From IMG/VR virus record IMGVR_UViG_3300010045_000001, positions 1-43,515 of that record: a DNA stretch of 43,515 bases; one strand, given 5' to 3'. Position 1 is the stretch's first letter, and each line of letters starts with the position of its first letter. Under the pieces are notes generated by a model. The model saw nothing but the letters and a program-made list of their open reading frames with translations, was not told the origin of the DNA and made no database searches. Shown here one piece after another: positions 30,715 through 39,108 of the stretch. Both the position numbers and the translations under genes were made by a program. The DNA comes from a virus.

Positions 30715-31296
30715 ATGGCGGGAGTGGGTCCGCCCCCGACCGGCCACGCACGACGCCGCAACGCGAGCGTCGCCATGACGACATTGCCCGCCGAGGGCCG
30801 CAAGGGCGCCGACCCTCCGAGGTTCCCGCTGCGCTCCGACCTCGTGCTGCGCGCCCGGCTCGCCGTCGCCCTCGACCGGCAGGTTGAACTACAGCTCGCC
30901 TACGACGAGGGCAAGCCGGTAGGGGACAAGCTCGACCTCGCCAAAGAGAAAGTCTTTGTGCTGCAACATGTTCTAGCCGAACAGGACGAGGACGAGGCCG
31001 CGCTGTGGGCTGAGCTGTGGGACACACCGCAGTCGGTCGAGTGGGTGCGGCAGCGGTGGACGCGCGAGGTCGCGATGTACGTGCGGTGGTCGGTGCGCGC
31101 CAACGGCGGCGACCTCGACGCCGCCAAGGAAGCGCGGCAGCTCGCCGACCGCCTTGGGCTCAACCCGCAAGCGCTGCTGCGCCTACGCTGGCAGATCGCC
31201 GTCGACGAGGTCGGCGAACAGCGCGACCAGAACGCAGCACCGGCGGCACCCGAACCGTCGAGGCCTCGGCTCAAGGCGGTGGACGATGCGGGCTGA
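30715..31296 (+). CDS. terS: Terminase small subunit
   Basis: 193 aa from ATG 30715, five bases after AGGAGGG. The opening (AGVGPPPTGHARRRNASVAM, TTLPAEGRKGADPPRFPL) is characteristic of actinophage small terminases. A helical body (ALWAELWDTPQSVEWVRQRW) and a C-terminal Pro-rich tail follow. It would recognise packaging-site DNA and load the large terminase. Position between the repeat region and terL agrees. Its ribosome site is part of the CAGGTCAGGAGGG repeat, so autoregulation by site binding is possible. Confidence 0.85.
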   Translation: MAGVGPPPTGHARRRNASVAMTTLPAEGRKGADPPRFPLRSDLVLRARLAVALDRQVELQLAYDEGKPVGDKLDLAKEKVFVLQHVLAEQDEDEAALWAELWDTPQSVEWVRQRWTREVAMYVRWSVRANGGDLDAAKEARQLADRLGLNPQALLRLRWQIAVDEVGEQRDQNAAPAAPEPSRPRLKAVDDAG

Positions 31297-31492
31297 CGAC
31301 GACCAGCAGCACAACGCCGCGCACACGCTCGAACTGCTCGCCGCCATGATCCGTGACCGGGCGCCGGAACGATTCGCCGTGGCGGTCTCCAACGACGTGG
31401 TCGAGACGACGGGCCCGGTGGACACGTGGCGGAAGTACGAGACCACTGGCGGCCGCACGGTCGTTGTCGAGTTGGAGTGGGGACCGCCGTGA
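31286..31492 (+). CDS. Hypothetical 68-aa protein
   Basis: ATG 31286 lies 11 bases inside the end of terS. A small acidic protein with an N-terminal helix (NAAHTLELLAAMIRDRAPER) and a beta-rich end (RTVVVELEWGPP). No motif is recognised. One of four overlapping tiny ORFs between the two terminase genes. Confidence 0.5.
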   Translation: MRADDDQQHNAAHTLELLAAMIRDRAPERFAVAVSNDVVETTGPVDTWRKYETTGGRTVVVELEWGPP

Positions 31493-31728
31493 CGGCTGAA
31501 CTCCGCTACGACCTCGTCGTCAACGTGCCGCCGCCTTTCCGTTCGCGCACACCGGCGAGTGAGTGGGCCGAGGTGCTCGCCGCTTTTGCCGCGCTGGCTG
31601 ACAACGGCCACGCCGAGGCGTTCACGCCCTCGTGGCGGCGGCGGCCGCCGGCCGTCGTGCCGCTGTGCCTCGCCGGGCCGCGACACGAGAGCAGGTGCGG
31701 AGGTGGGACGGATCAAGCTCGTGCCTGA
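31489..31728 (+). CDS. Hypothetical 79-aa protein
   Basis: GTG 31489 overlaps the previous stop (GTGA). It opens TAELRYDLVVNVPPPFRSRT, then a helix (WAEVLAAFAALADNGHAEAF) and an Arg/Pro-rich end. No motif is recognised; the low-complexity end leaves the exact extent uncertain. Confidence 0.45.
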   Translation: MTAELRYDLVVNVPPPFRSRTPASEWAEVLAAFAALADNGHAEAFTPSWRRRPPAVVPLCLAGPRHESRCGGGTDQARA

Positions 31729-31876
31729 CCTGGTCGTGACGATCAACGGCGTCGACGTGTCCGACCTCGTGCAAGCGGTGACGTTCGAGAACAGGTTCGC
31801 GCTCGACGAGGCCGAGGCCCGGATCGCCGAGGGTCGGCGCGACGCACCGGTGATGAGGGTCCGCGATGACGGCTGA
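31703..31876 (+). CDS. Hypothetical 57-aa protein
   Basis: GTG 31703 overlaps the previous gene by 26 bases; GTG 31721 is an alternative start. Sequence GRIKLVPDLVVTINGVDVSD is followed by an acidic helix (FALDEAEARIAEGRRDAPVM). The segment VTINGVDVSDLVQAVTFEN resembles the opening of tail-tube proteins, which may be chance. Start uncertain. Confidence 0.45.
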   Translation: MGRIKLVPDLVVTINGVDVSDLVQAVTFENRFALDEAEARIAEGRRDAPVMRVRDDG

Positions 31877-32111
31877 GCAGCCCGGCCCGGTCGGCGACCA
31901 GGTCGCCGCGTGGGTCGACGAGTACCTCGACCGCCCGCTCGTGCTGGACCCGTGGCAGCGTGCCTCGCTCGACTACGCGGTTGACCGGTGGAACGCGACG
32001 ACGCCCGCCGAGTACGCCCGCGCCGCGGTGGTCTGCCGCGCCCGGTGGTCCCTGCTGAACTCGAGCATTTTCGAGGGCCGCTCGGTTTTTGCCCTGGTCG
32101 CCGGCTGCTGA
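31866..32111 (+). CDS. Hypothetical 81-aa protein just before terL
   Basis: ATG 31866 overlaps the preceding gene. It opens TAEQPGPVGDQVAAWVDEYL and continues LDPWQRASLDYAVDRWNATT, resembling the N-terminal adaptor segment of some terminase-associated proteins. No catalytic motif is present. A 6-bp hairpin (32117-32132) follows the stop. Confidence 0.55.
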   Translation: MTAEQPGPVGDQVAAWVDEYLDRPLVLDPWQRASLDYAVDRWNATTPAEYARAAVVCRARWSLLNSSIFEGRSVFALVAGC

Positions 32112-32116
32112 GCTGA

Positions 32117-32132
32117 GCCCTCATTCGAGGGC
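32117..32132 (+). promoter_or_regulatory. Short hairpin before the terL ribosome site
   Basis: GCCCTC (32117-32122) and GAGGGC (32127-32132) with loop ATTC, followed by the GCAGGTCA repeat core (32150-32157) and the terL ribosome site GGGGGTGG. It could tune terL translation or be part of a second terminase-binding site. Confidence 0.4.
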
Positions 32133-32172
32133 GAGAATCCGAACTTCTCGCAGGTCACGGGGGTGGTTCCTC

Positions 32173-33876
32173 GTGCCCTGGCGTGGTCCCCAAGAGCGCG
32201 GCGAGTTCCCGACCCTCGGGTACCAGGTCGGCGAGTGGATCGAGGCGAACTGCATCCTGCCCGACGGGCCGCGGATGTATCAGCCCTACCGCCTCACCGA
32301 CGAGATGTGGAAACACCTGCTGTTCGCGCACCGGCTGACCCCGGACGCGCGGCCGGGTGACGACACGGACGCCAACACCTACGCGGGTACGCAGCTCGTT
32401 CGCCCCCAGAAGTGGGGGAAGGATCCGTTCGCGGCGACGAGGTGTCTCGCCGCGGCGTTCGCGCCGATCGTGTTCGACGGGTGGGACGCACGAGGCGAGC
32501 CGGTCGGCCGCCCGCACCCGTCCCCGTGGATCGCCTGCGCGGCGTACGCCGAGGAACAGACCGCGAACACCTTCCGGCCGATCGTGACCATGCTCGACCA
32601 CGGGCCGCTGTCCGGAACTCCCGGCCTCGACGTCGGTGACACCCGGATCAAGCTGCCCGGCGTCGGGTGGATCGACCCGCTCACCAGCAGCGCCAAGTCG
32701 CGCCTCGGCGGCCGGTTCACGTTCGTCACGGTGACCGAGAGCGGGCTGCTCACCGGCACGCACCCCACCGGCGGCGTGACCTTCGTGCGCACCCTCAAGC
32801 GCAACGTCGGCGGCATGTCCGGGCAGTGGTTCGAACTCACAAACCCTTGGGATCCAACGGAGTACAGCGCGGCTCAGCTCACGTATGAGGCGAAAGCCCC
32901 GGACGTCTGGATCGACTACCGCAAGCCGCGCATCACGGTCGACATCGAGGACGCCGCCGCCGTCGAGCGAGAGGTGATCTACCTCTACGGCGACAGCGCG
33001 CGGGCTAACGGCGGGTGGGTCAGCGAGCGGCGGATCAGGTCCGAGATCCAGAACAAGGCGACCGGTGAGGCCGAGGCCCGGCGGTTCTACTTGCAGGAGA
33101 TCATCGGCGGTGCGAGCAGCGCGGTCGTGAAAGCGATCTGGGACTCGCTCGCGCGGCCCGACCAGGGCGGCGAGCACGAGCCCGACCCGCTGCGCCCCGG
33201 CGAGGCAGTCGCCCTCGGGTTCGACGGCTCGCGCAGCAAGGACGCCACGGCGTTGATCGCCGCGCGCATCCGTGACGGCAAGTTGTTCAAGTTGGGCATC
33301 TGGACTCCGGCTGACTTCCCCCCGGACAAGCGCATCCCCCGGCCGATGGTGCACCGGGCCGTGGTGGCGGCGTTCGCCGCCTACGACGTCCATTTCCTAC
33401 TGGCCGACCCGTACAAGTGGCAGGAGTACCTCGACGTCTGGGAAGGCTTGTTTCCCAAGCGGGTCATCGAGTTCCCGACCAACGTTGAGGCCCGAATGGA
33501 TGCCGCGGTCACGCGGTTCCGCGACGCGCTGTTCGCGGGCGAGCTGCTGCACGACGGCGACGAGGAACTCACCGCGCACGTGCTCGCGGCCGCCCTGGTC
33601 AAGGGCAAGCGGAAGCAACAGCGCGAGGACGACGAGGGCACGCCACAGCACTATGTCAGCGTCGGCAAGAAGCGCGCGGACAGCCTGATCGACGCGTTCG
33701 TTGCGGCGATCCTCGCGTTCCACGCGCGAGGAATCGCGATCGAAAAGGGCGCGCTCGTGATCGAGCCGACGCCCGTACCGGCGGCCGTGAACACCGCCGT
33801 CGACCCCGTCACCGGCGTTCCGCACACCGCCACCGGCCGTGAGCTGTTCCGACCGAACACCCGTCTCAACATGTAG
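32173..33876 (+). CDS. terL: Terminase large subunit (ATPase/nuclease)
   Basis: 567 aa from GTG 32173 behind GGGGGTGG. The usual opening PWRGPQERGEFPTLGYQVGE of actinophage large terminases decides this start over the in-frame start at 32089. The ATPase Walker A-like motif is RPQKWGKDPF (77-86), with Asp where Ser/Thr is normal after GK. The central part (PWIACAAYAEEQTANTFRPI) agrees with the ATPase domain. The nuclease domain has VALGFDGSRSKDATALIAAR, ADPYKWQEYLDVW and a late Asp pair (ADSLIDAF) as metal ligands. It pumps DNA into the prohead and cuts it. Confidence 0.93.
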   Translation: MPWRGPQERGEFPTLGYQVGEWIEANCILPDGPRMYQPYRLTDEMWKHLLFAHRLTPDARPGDDTDANTYAGTQLVRPQKWGKDPFAATRCLAAAFAPIVFDGWDARGEPVGRPHPSPWIACAAYAEEQTANTFRPIVTMLDHGPLSGTPGLDVGDTRIKLPGVGWIDPLTSSAKSRLGGRFTFVTVTESGLLTGTHPTGGVTFVRTLKRNVGGMSGQWFELTNPWDPTEYSAAQLTYEAKAPDVWIDYRKPRITVDIEDAAAVEREVIYLYGDSARANGGWVSERRIRSEIQNKATGEAEARRFYLQEIIGGASSAVVKAIWDSLARPDQGGEHEPDPLRPGEAVALGFDGSRSKDATALIAARIRDGKLFKLGIWTPADFPPDKRIPRPMVHRAVVAAFAAYDVHFLLADPYKWQEYLDVWEGLFPKRVIEFPTNVEARMDAAVTRFRDALFAGELLHDGDEELTAHVLAAALVKGKRKQQREDDEGTPQHYVSVGKKRADSLIDAFVAAILAFHARGIAIEKGALVIEPTPVPAAVNTAVDPVTGVPHTATGRELFRPNTRLNM

Positions 33877-33886
33877 GGGGCCCATC

Positions 33887-34162
33887 ATGGCCGTGACGTT
33901 CAGCGTGCCCGCGCCCTCGCGCGAGTCCACCAGCAACGCCCTCGGCGTGGCCGGTCTCGTGGGCCTGGTCCTCGCCGTCGGCGGGCTCACCGGCTCGCCC
34001 TGGTGGTCGCTGCTGGTCGGCTCGCTGCTGCTGCTCGCGCTGTCGTGGGTCGGACACCAGCAGGTGACGGCCGCCGCCAAGCGCGCAGCGGAGCGCGCCA
34101 CGACCGGCGCGGCCGCGGCGTCGACCGCACCGGCCCCGGCCGCCGCCTCGGCGGGGGGCTGA
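33887..34162 (+). CDS. Small two-span membrane protein between terL and portal
   Basis: 91 aa from ATG 33887 after AGGGGG. Hydrophobic spans lie at about residues 18-33 (ALGVAGLVGLVLAVGGL) and 38-53 (WWSLLVGSLLLLALSW), then a basic helix (AAAKRAAERA) and an Ala/Pro tail. A membrane protein here is not part of the standard HK97 head module. It may be an immunity or exclusion factor, but no function is recognised. Confidence 0.6.
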   Translation: MAVTFSVPAPSRESTSNALGVAGLVGLVLAVGGLTGSPWWSLLVGSLLLLALSWVGHQQVTAAAKRAAERATTGAAAASTAPAPAAASAGG

Positions 34163-34163
34163 C

Positions 34164-35603
34164 GTGGGCTCTTGGCTGTGGCCGGACACCCGGGCGACCG
34201 AGGTCACCGCGCAGCAGCTCGCCGCCACCGGTGCCGCGCCGGGCTACGGCGTCGACCCGATCGACGGCGATCGCGGGTGGCGGCCGATGGGGTCGGCGGG
34301 CCCGCGGGCAATCCCCGTGTGGACGCTGGAGAAGTCCCGCGCGTACTCGATCAACGCCTACCGGTCGAACCCGATGGCGAAGGCCATCATCGACACCTAC
34401 ACCTCGTTCTGCGTGGGGGACTCCGGGGTCAAGTACCAAGTCGACAACCCCAAGGTCGCCCGCTACGTCGAAGAGTTCTGGGACGACCCGCGCAACATCG
34501 TCGGCGCCATTCAGGAACTCCTGTTGCGCGACGCCATGCTCAACGGCGAGCAACTGCTCGAACTGCTCGTCGGTACGTGGTCGGGCGTGACGCAGTTCTG
34601 CCCGATCGACGTCTCGGCGATCAGCGAAATCACGGCCTACAAGGGCAACCCGCTGTGGCCCGACAAGGCCCTGTTCCGGCGCGCGGGTGAGGACGTCTAC
34701 CGCAAGATCGCCGCCGTCGACGACGCGAGCGGACTCCGGGCCGGGCAAGCGCTGTGGTTCGCGCCGTGGCGCACGACCGCAATGGACATGCGGAGTCAGC
34801 CGTTCCTGTCCACCGTGCTCGATCAGCTCGACGACTACGACACCGTGCTGAGCAACTTGGTCGACCGGACCGCGCTCGCGAGGTACCTCGTGTGGACGGT
34901 CAAGGTCAACGGCGGTCAGCCGCAGGTCGACGCGTGGGTCCAGGCCCGAGGCGGGCTGCACGTGCCGCGCTCCGGATCGGTCGAGGTGCACAACGATCAG
35001 GTCGAGTGGAAGCCGCAGACCGCGCAGACCGGCGCGTACGAGGACACCAAAGCCGCGGCGAGCATCCTCACCGAGGTCGCCGCCGGTGCCGGGCTGTCAA
35101 AGGTGTGGCTCGCTGAGCCCGAGGACGCGAACAAGGCGACGAGTCAGAGCATGGCCGAACCGGTCCGGCGCCGCGTGCAGGGCGTACAGGGCCTGTGGTT
35201 GGGCCACATGACGGCGCTCGTGCGGTTCGCGATCGACCAGGGTGTGAGGGCCGGACGGCTGCCGCGCACGGTCGACGTCGTCGACGCCAAGACGCAGGAG
35301 AGCTACCAGATCCCGGCCGCCATGTCGGCCCGGGTCACCGGCCCCGAGGTCGCCGCCGCCGATGCGCAGATCACCGCGGCGACGTTGCTCAACCTCGCGA
35401 GCGGTCTGGAGAAGCTCGTCGAGCACGGGGTGTTGAGCCGCGAGGCAGCTCGCGTCGCCGCCCGCCGCGCGTGGGAGGACTACGTCGGGGTGCCCTACGT
35501 GGCCTCGCTCGACGACCCCACGGCCGATGTCGACGACGTCGCCACCCACGTGGACGCCAAGCAGGACAAGGTCAAAGCGGCTGAGCCGATGCTCGCCGCT
35601 TAG
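34164..35603 (+). CDS. Portal protein
   Basis: 479 aa from GTG 34164, directly after the preceding gene. It has the portal opening (GSWLWPDTRATEVTAQQLA), the conserved helix WTLEKSRAYSINAYRSNPMA with AKAIIDTYTSFCVG, the wing region (NGEQLLELLVG) and the stem/crown part (QSMAEPVRRRVQGVQ). It forms the dodecameric ring at one capsid vertex through which terminase pumps DNA. Its order between terL and the protease/capsid gene is canonical for HK97-like phages. Confidence 0.9.
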   Translation: MGSWLWPDTRATEVTAQQLAATGAAPGYGVDPIDGDRGWRPMGSAGPRAIPVWTLEKSRAYSINAYRSNPMAKAIIDTYTSFCVGDSGVKYQVDNPKVARYVEEFWDDPRNIVGAIQELLLRDAMLNGEQLLELLVGTWSGVTQFCPIDVSAISEITAYKGNPLWPDKALFRRAGEDVYRKIAAVDDASGLRAGQALWFAPWRTTAMDMRSQPFLSTVLDQLDDYDTVLSNLVDRTALARYLVWTVKVNGGQPQVDAWVQARGGLHVPRSGSVEVHNDQVEWKPQTAQTGAYEDTKAAASILTEVAAGAGLSKVWLAEPEDANKATSQSMAEPVRRRVQGVQGLWLGHMTALVRFAIDQGVRAGRLPRTVDVVDAKTQESYQIPAAMSARVTGPEVAAADAQITAATLLNLASGLEKLVEHGVLSREAARVAARRAWEDYVGVPYVASLDDPTADVDDVATHVDAKQDKVKAAEPMLAA

Positions 35604-35656
35604 CTCGAAACCCCCTTCCCCGTAACGAACTTCTACCCCGACAGGGGGATTTCGCC

Positions 35657-36235
35657 ATGCCTCCGATCACCCGCGAGCGCGCTGCCGAGGCACTCGGGAT
35701 GCTGCCCGCCGAGGTCGTCGACGTCGACGAGCAGCACGACCCCGTTCTCGGCGGCTACCGCGTCGAGCTGCACGACGGCACCCGCGCCGTGGTGCACGAC
35801 GACGGGACCGTCACCCTGCACGTGAACGGCCTCGGCGACCGGCTGTCGCCCGCCGCCCGCGCGCTGAGCCCGGGTGTCCGGTTCGCCGACCTGTCGACCA
35901 CGTTCGCCGACCTCGCCGACCAGGTCGCCGACGCGACCGCGGCGTTGGTCGAGATGTTGCGCGAGCAGCTCGTCGACCCCGGCGACGAGGACCAGGGCGA
36001 CGGCGATCCGCCGCCGGTCGAGCTGCCCACGCCGGTCGAGCTGCCCACGCCGGTGGACCCGGCCGAGGTGCCCGCCGGATCCGCCGAGGCCGTGCTCGCG
36101 TGGGTCGGCGACGACCAGGACCGGGCCCGTGCCGCGCTCGCGGCCGAGGGCGACCGGGACAAGGGCCCGCGCGCCGGGCTGTCCCGCGCCCTCGCCGAGA
36201 TCCTCGCGCCCTCGACGGGTGGTGGTGACGAGTGA
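35657..36235 (+). CDS. Hypothetical 192-aa head-module protein
   Basis: ATG 35657 after CAGGGGG. The N-terminal half is beta-rich (GGYRVELHDGTRAVVHDDGT), followed by a helix (FADLADQVADATAALVEMLR), an acidic Pro linker with a duplicated VELPTP, and a C-terminal segment (AEAVLAWVGDDQDRARAALA) that often appears in small proteins between portal and capsid genes of actinophages. It contains one CGAGGACCAGG copy (35986-35996). Possibly a head-assembly accessory factor. Confidence 0.65.
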   Translation: MPPITRERAAEALGMLPAEVVDVDEQHDPVLGGYRVELHDGTRAVVHDDGTVTLHVNGLGDRLSPAARALSPGVRFADLSTTFADLADQVADATAALVEMLREQLVDPGDEDQGDGDPPPVELPTPVELPTPVDPAEVPAGSAEAVLAWVGDDQDRARAALAAEGDRDKGPRAGLSRALAEILAPSTGGGDE

Positions 36236-36630
36236 GCGACACCGCCCCGGCGCCGGCGAGCGAGGCCCTCGTCGCCGGAATGCCCTCGTGGACCGACGTG
36301 CAGCAGCTCGTTCGCCGCGCGCTGCGAGCCCGCGCGCAGTCCAGCCTCGACGGCTACCACTGGGTGTGGATCGTCGACATGACGGCGAGCCACGTCGTGT
36401 ACGAGGTCGCCGACGACGAGCTGTGGCAGTGCGGCTACACCGTCGCCGGCGCCGAGGTCACCCTCGGCGACGCTGAGCGGGTCGCCCGCGCCTACGTCAC
36501 GGTGCCCGCCGGCGAGGACCAGGGCGACGGCGAACTCGCGGCCGCGGTCGAGTCGGCGCAGCCCGGCGAGCGGGACCACCTCGTCGGCCGCGTGCTCGAA
36601 GCCAAGAGCGACAGCAGCACCGGCGGCCGT
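36232..36630 (+). CDS. N-terminal segment of the capsid maturation protease fusion, out of frame with the rest
   Basis: GTG 36232 overlaps the previous stop (GTGA). Residues 1-132 (opening SDTAPAPASEALVAGMPSWT, then HWVWIVDMTASHVVYEVADD and HLVGRVLEAKSDSSTGGR) look like the N-terminal part of an actinophage protease-capsid fusion. Conserved continuation (VFAVRIIAVGDSLNGNRYSE) is in the +1 frame from 36629. The original frame stays open to 37161 but is Arg/Pro-rich nonsense. A GT dinucleotide lost from CGTGTGTTC (here CGTGTTC, 36628-36634), a sequencing error or a +1 recoding site would all explain it. Confidence 0.6.
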
Positions 36631-38599
36631 GTTCGCGGTCCGGATCATCGCCGTCGGCGACTCGCTCAACGGCAACCGCTACTCCGAGGCCGTGCTCGCG
36701 GCGGCCGCGCCGCTGTACGAGGGCGCGAAAGCCTACGACCGCCACCGGTCCACGGAAGACCTCAAGAGCGGCACGATCGCCGGTCTCGTCGGGCACTACC
36801 GCAACGTCACCGCCACGGCCGAAGGCCTCGACGCAGACCTCTACCTGCTGCCGAGTTCCACCCACGCCGCCGAGGTCCTCGACGCCGCCCTCGCCGCGCA
36901 AGCGGACGGACTCCCGCCCACGGCCGGGATCAGTCACGACGTCCTCGGCACCTTCCGCGCCCTGTCCGAGAACGGCCGGTCGCTGCGCGAAGCAACGGCG
37001 ATCACCCACGTGTTCAGCGCCGACGTGGTCAGCGACCCGTCGGCCGGCGGCCGCGCGACGCGGGTCGTCGCGGGCGGCATCCACCTCGACCAGATCACCC
37101 CGGCGCCCTCGGGCGGCCCGACCCACCAGCAGGAGAACGCCATGCCCGAGTTGACCCGTGAGGCCCTGGCGGAAGCCCTCGCCGACCTCATCAAGAACAC
37201 CGGTCCGGCCGCTGCCGGACCGGCCACCGAGAACGCCGCCACGGCCGCGACCACCCCACCGGTGGTCACGGTCACCACCGCTCGCGAGTCGTTCGCGGGC
37301 CGGGCCCTGGTCCGCGGCATGGTCGCCGAGGCCGGGCTGCCCGAGGCCGTGGTCGAGTCCGTCGTCGCCGCGCTGCCCGAGCACATCACCGAGGCGGACG
37401 TCTCGCGGCACATCGAGGCCGTGCAGTCGGTCGTCGCCGGGATCGAGCGCGCCGGGCTCGCCCCCGAACTGGGCGGCCGCGGGCAGGTCACCAGGGAATC
37501 GCACGAGAAGAAGGTCGAGGCCCTCGATCTGTTCTTCACCCCGGACAAGCCGGGCGGTTACACCTCGTTCGTCGAGGCGTACTGCGACATCAGCGGCGAC
37601 CGGCAGGTGACCCGCGGCGGCGACATGGCCCGGCGCATCCTGCGCGAGTCGTTCGCCTCCCCGTTCGACAGCGCCGTGCACACCAGCGAGGCCCTCGACA
37701 CCTCGTCGTGGCCGCAGATCCTCGGCGACTCGATCACCCGCCGGGCCGTCGCCGAGTACGCGCGGCCGAACCTCCAGACGTGGCGCCTGGTCGTCAGCTC
37801 GACGCCCACCGTCACCGACTTCCGCGAGCAGAAGATCGACCGCCTCGGCGGCTACGGGACGCTCCCGATCGTCGCGCAGACGGGGGTCTACCAGCAGCTC
37901 ACCTCGCCCACCGACGAGGAAGCCACCTACTCCGTGGTCAAGCGGGGTGGGATCGAGGTCATCACGTGGGAGATGATCCGCAACGACGACGTGCGGGCCC
38001 TGTCCAAGATCCCGACCAAGCTGGGCCTCGCCGCCGCGCAGACGTTGTACAGGTTCGTGTGGGACATGTTCGTCACGAACGCCGCGACGAGCTACGACAG
38101 CGTCGCCCTGTTCCACGCGTCGCACGCGAACACGGACGCCGCTTCCGCGTTGTCGCACTCGACCCTTGCGACCGCGCGGCAGAAGATGGGCGTGCAGTCC
38201 GCCTACGGCGACAGCTCCGACGTGCTGTCGATCGAGCCCAAGTACCTCGTGGTCCCGGCGGGACTTGAGGACATGGCGTTCATGCTGACCACGTCGGCCG
38301 TGGCGATCCCCGCCACCCCGGCCGGTCCGTCCGACGCGCCGAACATCCACCGCGGCATGGTCCCGATCAAAATCCCGTACTACTCGGCGCAGGCCACATG
38401 GTTCGTGGTCGCCGACCCGTCGCTGTGCCCGACGATCGAGGTCGGGTTCCTCGACGGTCGCCAGGAACCGGAGTTCTTCACGCAGTCGGACCCCTCGCAG
38501 GGCAGCACGTTCTCGGCGGACAAGCACGAGATCAAGATCAGGCACGTCTACAGCGGCACCGTGCTCGACCACCGCGGCATGTACCGCGGCGTCGGCTGA
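36629..38599 (+). CDS. Capsid maturation protease - major capsid protein fusion
   Basis: 656 aa in the frame opened at GTG 36629, which has no good ribosome site. Residues 1-165 are the prohead protease domain (GDSLNGNRYSEAVL, GLVGHYRNVTATAEGLDADL, GISHDVLGTFRALSENG). Residues about 172-270 are a scaffold-like helical region and the rest is an HK97-fold major capsid protein (DRQVTRGGDMARRILRESFA, ITWEMIRNDDVRALSKIP, DHRGMYRGVG end). An internal ATG at 37142 follows a perfect AGGAG with six-base spacing and would yield a protease-free scaffold/capsid protein of 485 aa. Protease-scaffold-capsid fusions are known in actinophages. Confidence 0.88.
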   Translation: MFAVRIIAVGDSLNGNRYSEAVLAAAAPLYEGAKAYDRHRSTEDLKSGTIAGLVGHYRNVTATAEGLDADLYLLPSSTHAAEVLDAALAAQADGLPPTAGISHDVLGTFRALSENGRSLREATAITHVFSADVVSDPSAGGRATRVVAGGIHLDQITPAPSGGPTHQQENAMPELTREALAEALADLIKNTGPAAAGPATENAATAATTPPVVTVTTARESFAGRALVRGMVAEAGLPEAVVESVVAALPEHITEADVSRHIEAVQSVVAGIERAGLAPELGGRGQVTRESHEKKVEALDLFFTPDKPGGYTSFVEAYCDISGDRQVTRGGDMARRILRESFASPFDSAVHTSEALDTSSWPQILGDSITRRAVAEYARPNLQTWRLVVSSTPTVTDFREQKIDRLGGYGTLPIVAQTGVYQQLTSPTDEEATYSVVKRGGIEVITWEMIRNDDVRALSKIPTKLGLAAAQTLYRFVWDMFVTNAATSYDSVALFHASHANTDAASALSHSTLATARQKMGVQSAYGDSSDVLSIEPKYLVVPAGLEDMAFMLTTSAVAIPATPAGPSDAPNIHRGMVPIKIPYYSAQATWFVVADPSLCPTIEVGFLDGRQEPEFFTQSDPSQGSTFSADKHEIKIRHVYSGTVLDHRGMYRGVG

Positions 38600-38613
38600 T
38601 CCCTCGACCTCTC

Positions 38614-38644
38614 GCGGCCCCTCGGCACCTCGCCGAGGGGCCGC
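38614..38644 (+). terminator. 13-bp hairpin after the capsid gene
   Basis: GCGGCCCCTCGGC (38614-38626) pairs perfectly with 38632-38644, loop ACCTC, with no T-run. It is followed by a tandem 11-mer, CTGTCCTGTTT (38658-38668 and 38669-38679). A partial terminator here would let capsid mRNA exceed downstream mRNA. Confidence 0.6.
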
Positions 38645-38700
38645 TGCTGTCCCGGTTCTGTCCTGTTTCTGTCCTGTTTCGCTGATCGGAGCGACCCCTC

Positions 38701-39108
38701 ATGCAACTCGCCGACCTCGCGGGCGACCACGTCCTCACGATTCCCGTCCTCGGGCAGGCCACGGCCGGCACCGCCGACGAGTGGTCGGGACCGCCGTGCC
38801 CGTTCCGCGCCCGGATCACCGCCGTCGAGTGGGTGCCGTCCGCTGCCGTCACCGCCGACGGCACGAACTACGCCACTCTCGGGCTGCGCAACCGCGGCAC
38901 CGCCGGGGCCGGGTCCGTGCTACCCGCAACGCGCGCCTACTCGTCGGTCAACAGCGTCGCGTTCGTCACCGAGAGCATGACGCTCTCCGGCACGAGCGCG
39001 AACCTCGACCTCGCCGACGGCGACGTCCTCACCGTGCAGAAGGTCAACACGGGCACCGGCCTCGCGATCCCGGACGGCATCGTCCGGGTGTACGTGCAGG
39101 TGCGGTGA
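38701..39108 (+). CDS. Putative head decoration protein
   Basis: 135 aa from ATG 38701. A beta-rich, Thr/Gly/Ala-rich protein (DHVLTIPVLGQATAGTADEW, LADGDVLTVQKVNTGTGLAI) with no membrane segment. It follows the capsid gene, where many siphoviruses encode capsid cement or decoration proteins. The assignment rests on position and composition; no signature is recognised. Confidence 0.6.
   Translation: MQLADLAGDHVLTIPVLGQATAGTADEWSGPPCPFRARITAVEWVPSAAVTADGTNYATLGLRNRGTAGAGSVLPATRAYSSVNSVAFVTESMTLSGTSANLDLADGDVLTVQKVNTGTGLAIPDGIVRVYVQVR

Noticed and set aside
36631-37161. Continuation of the 36232 frame as a 309-aa protein
   Set aside because: The residues are Arg/Pro-rich and lie opposite the clear protease domain in the +1 frame.
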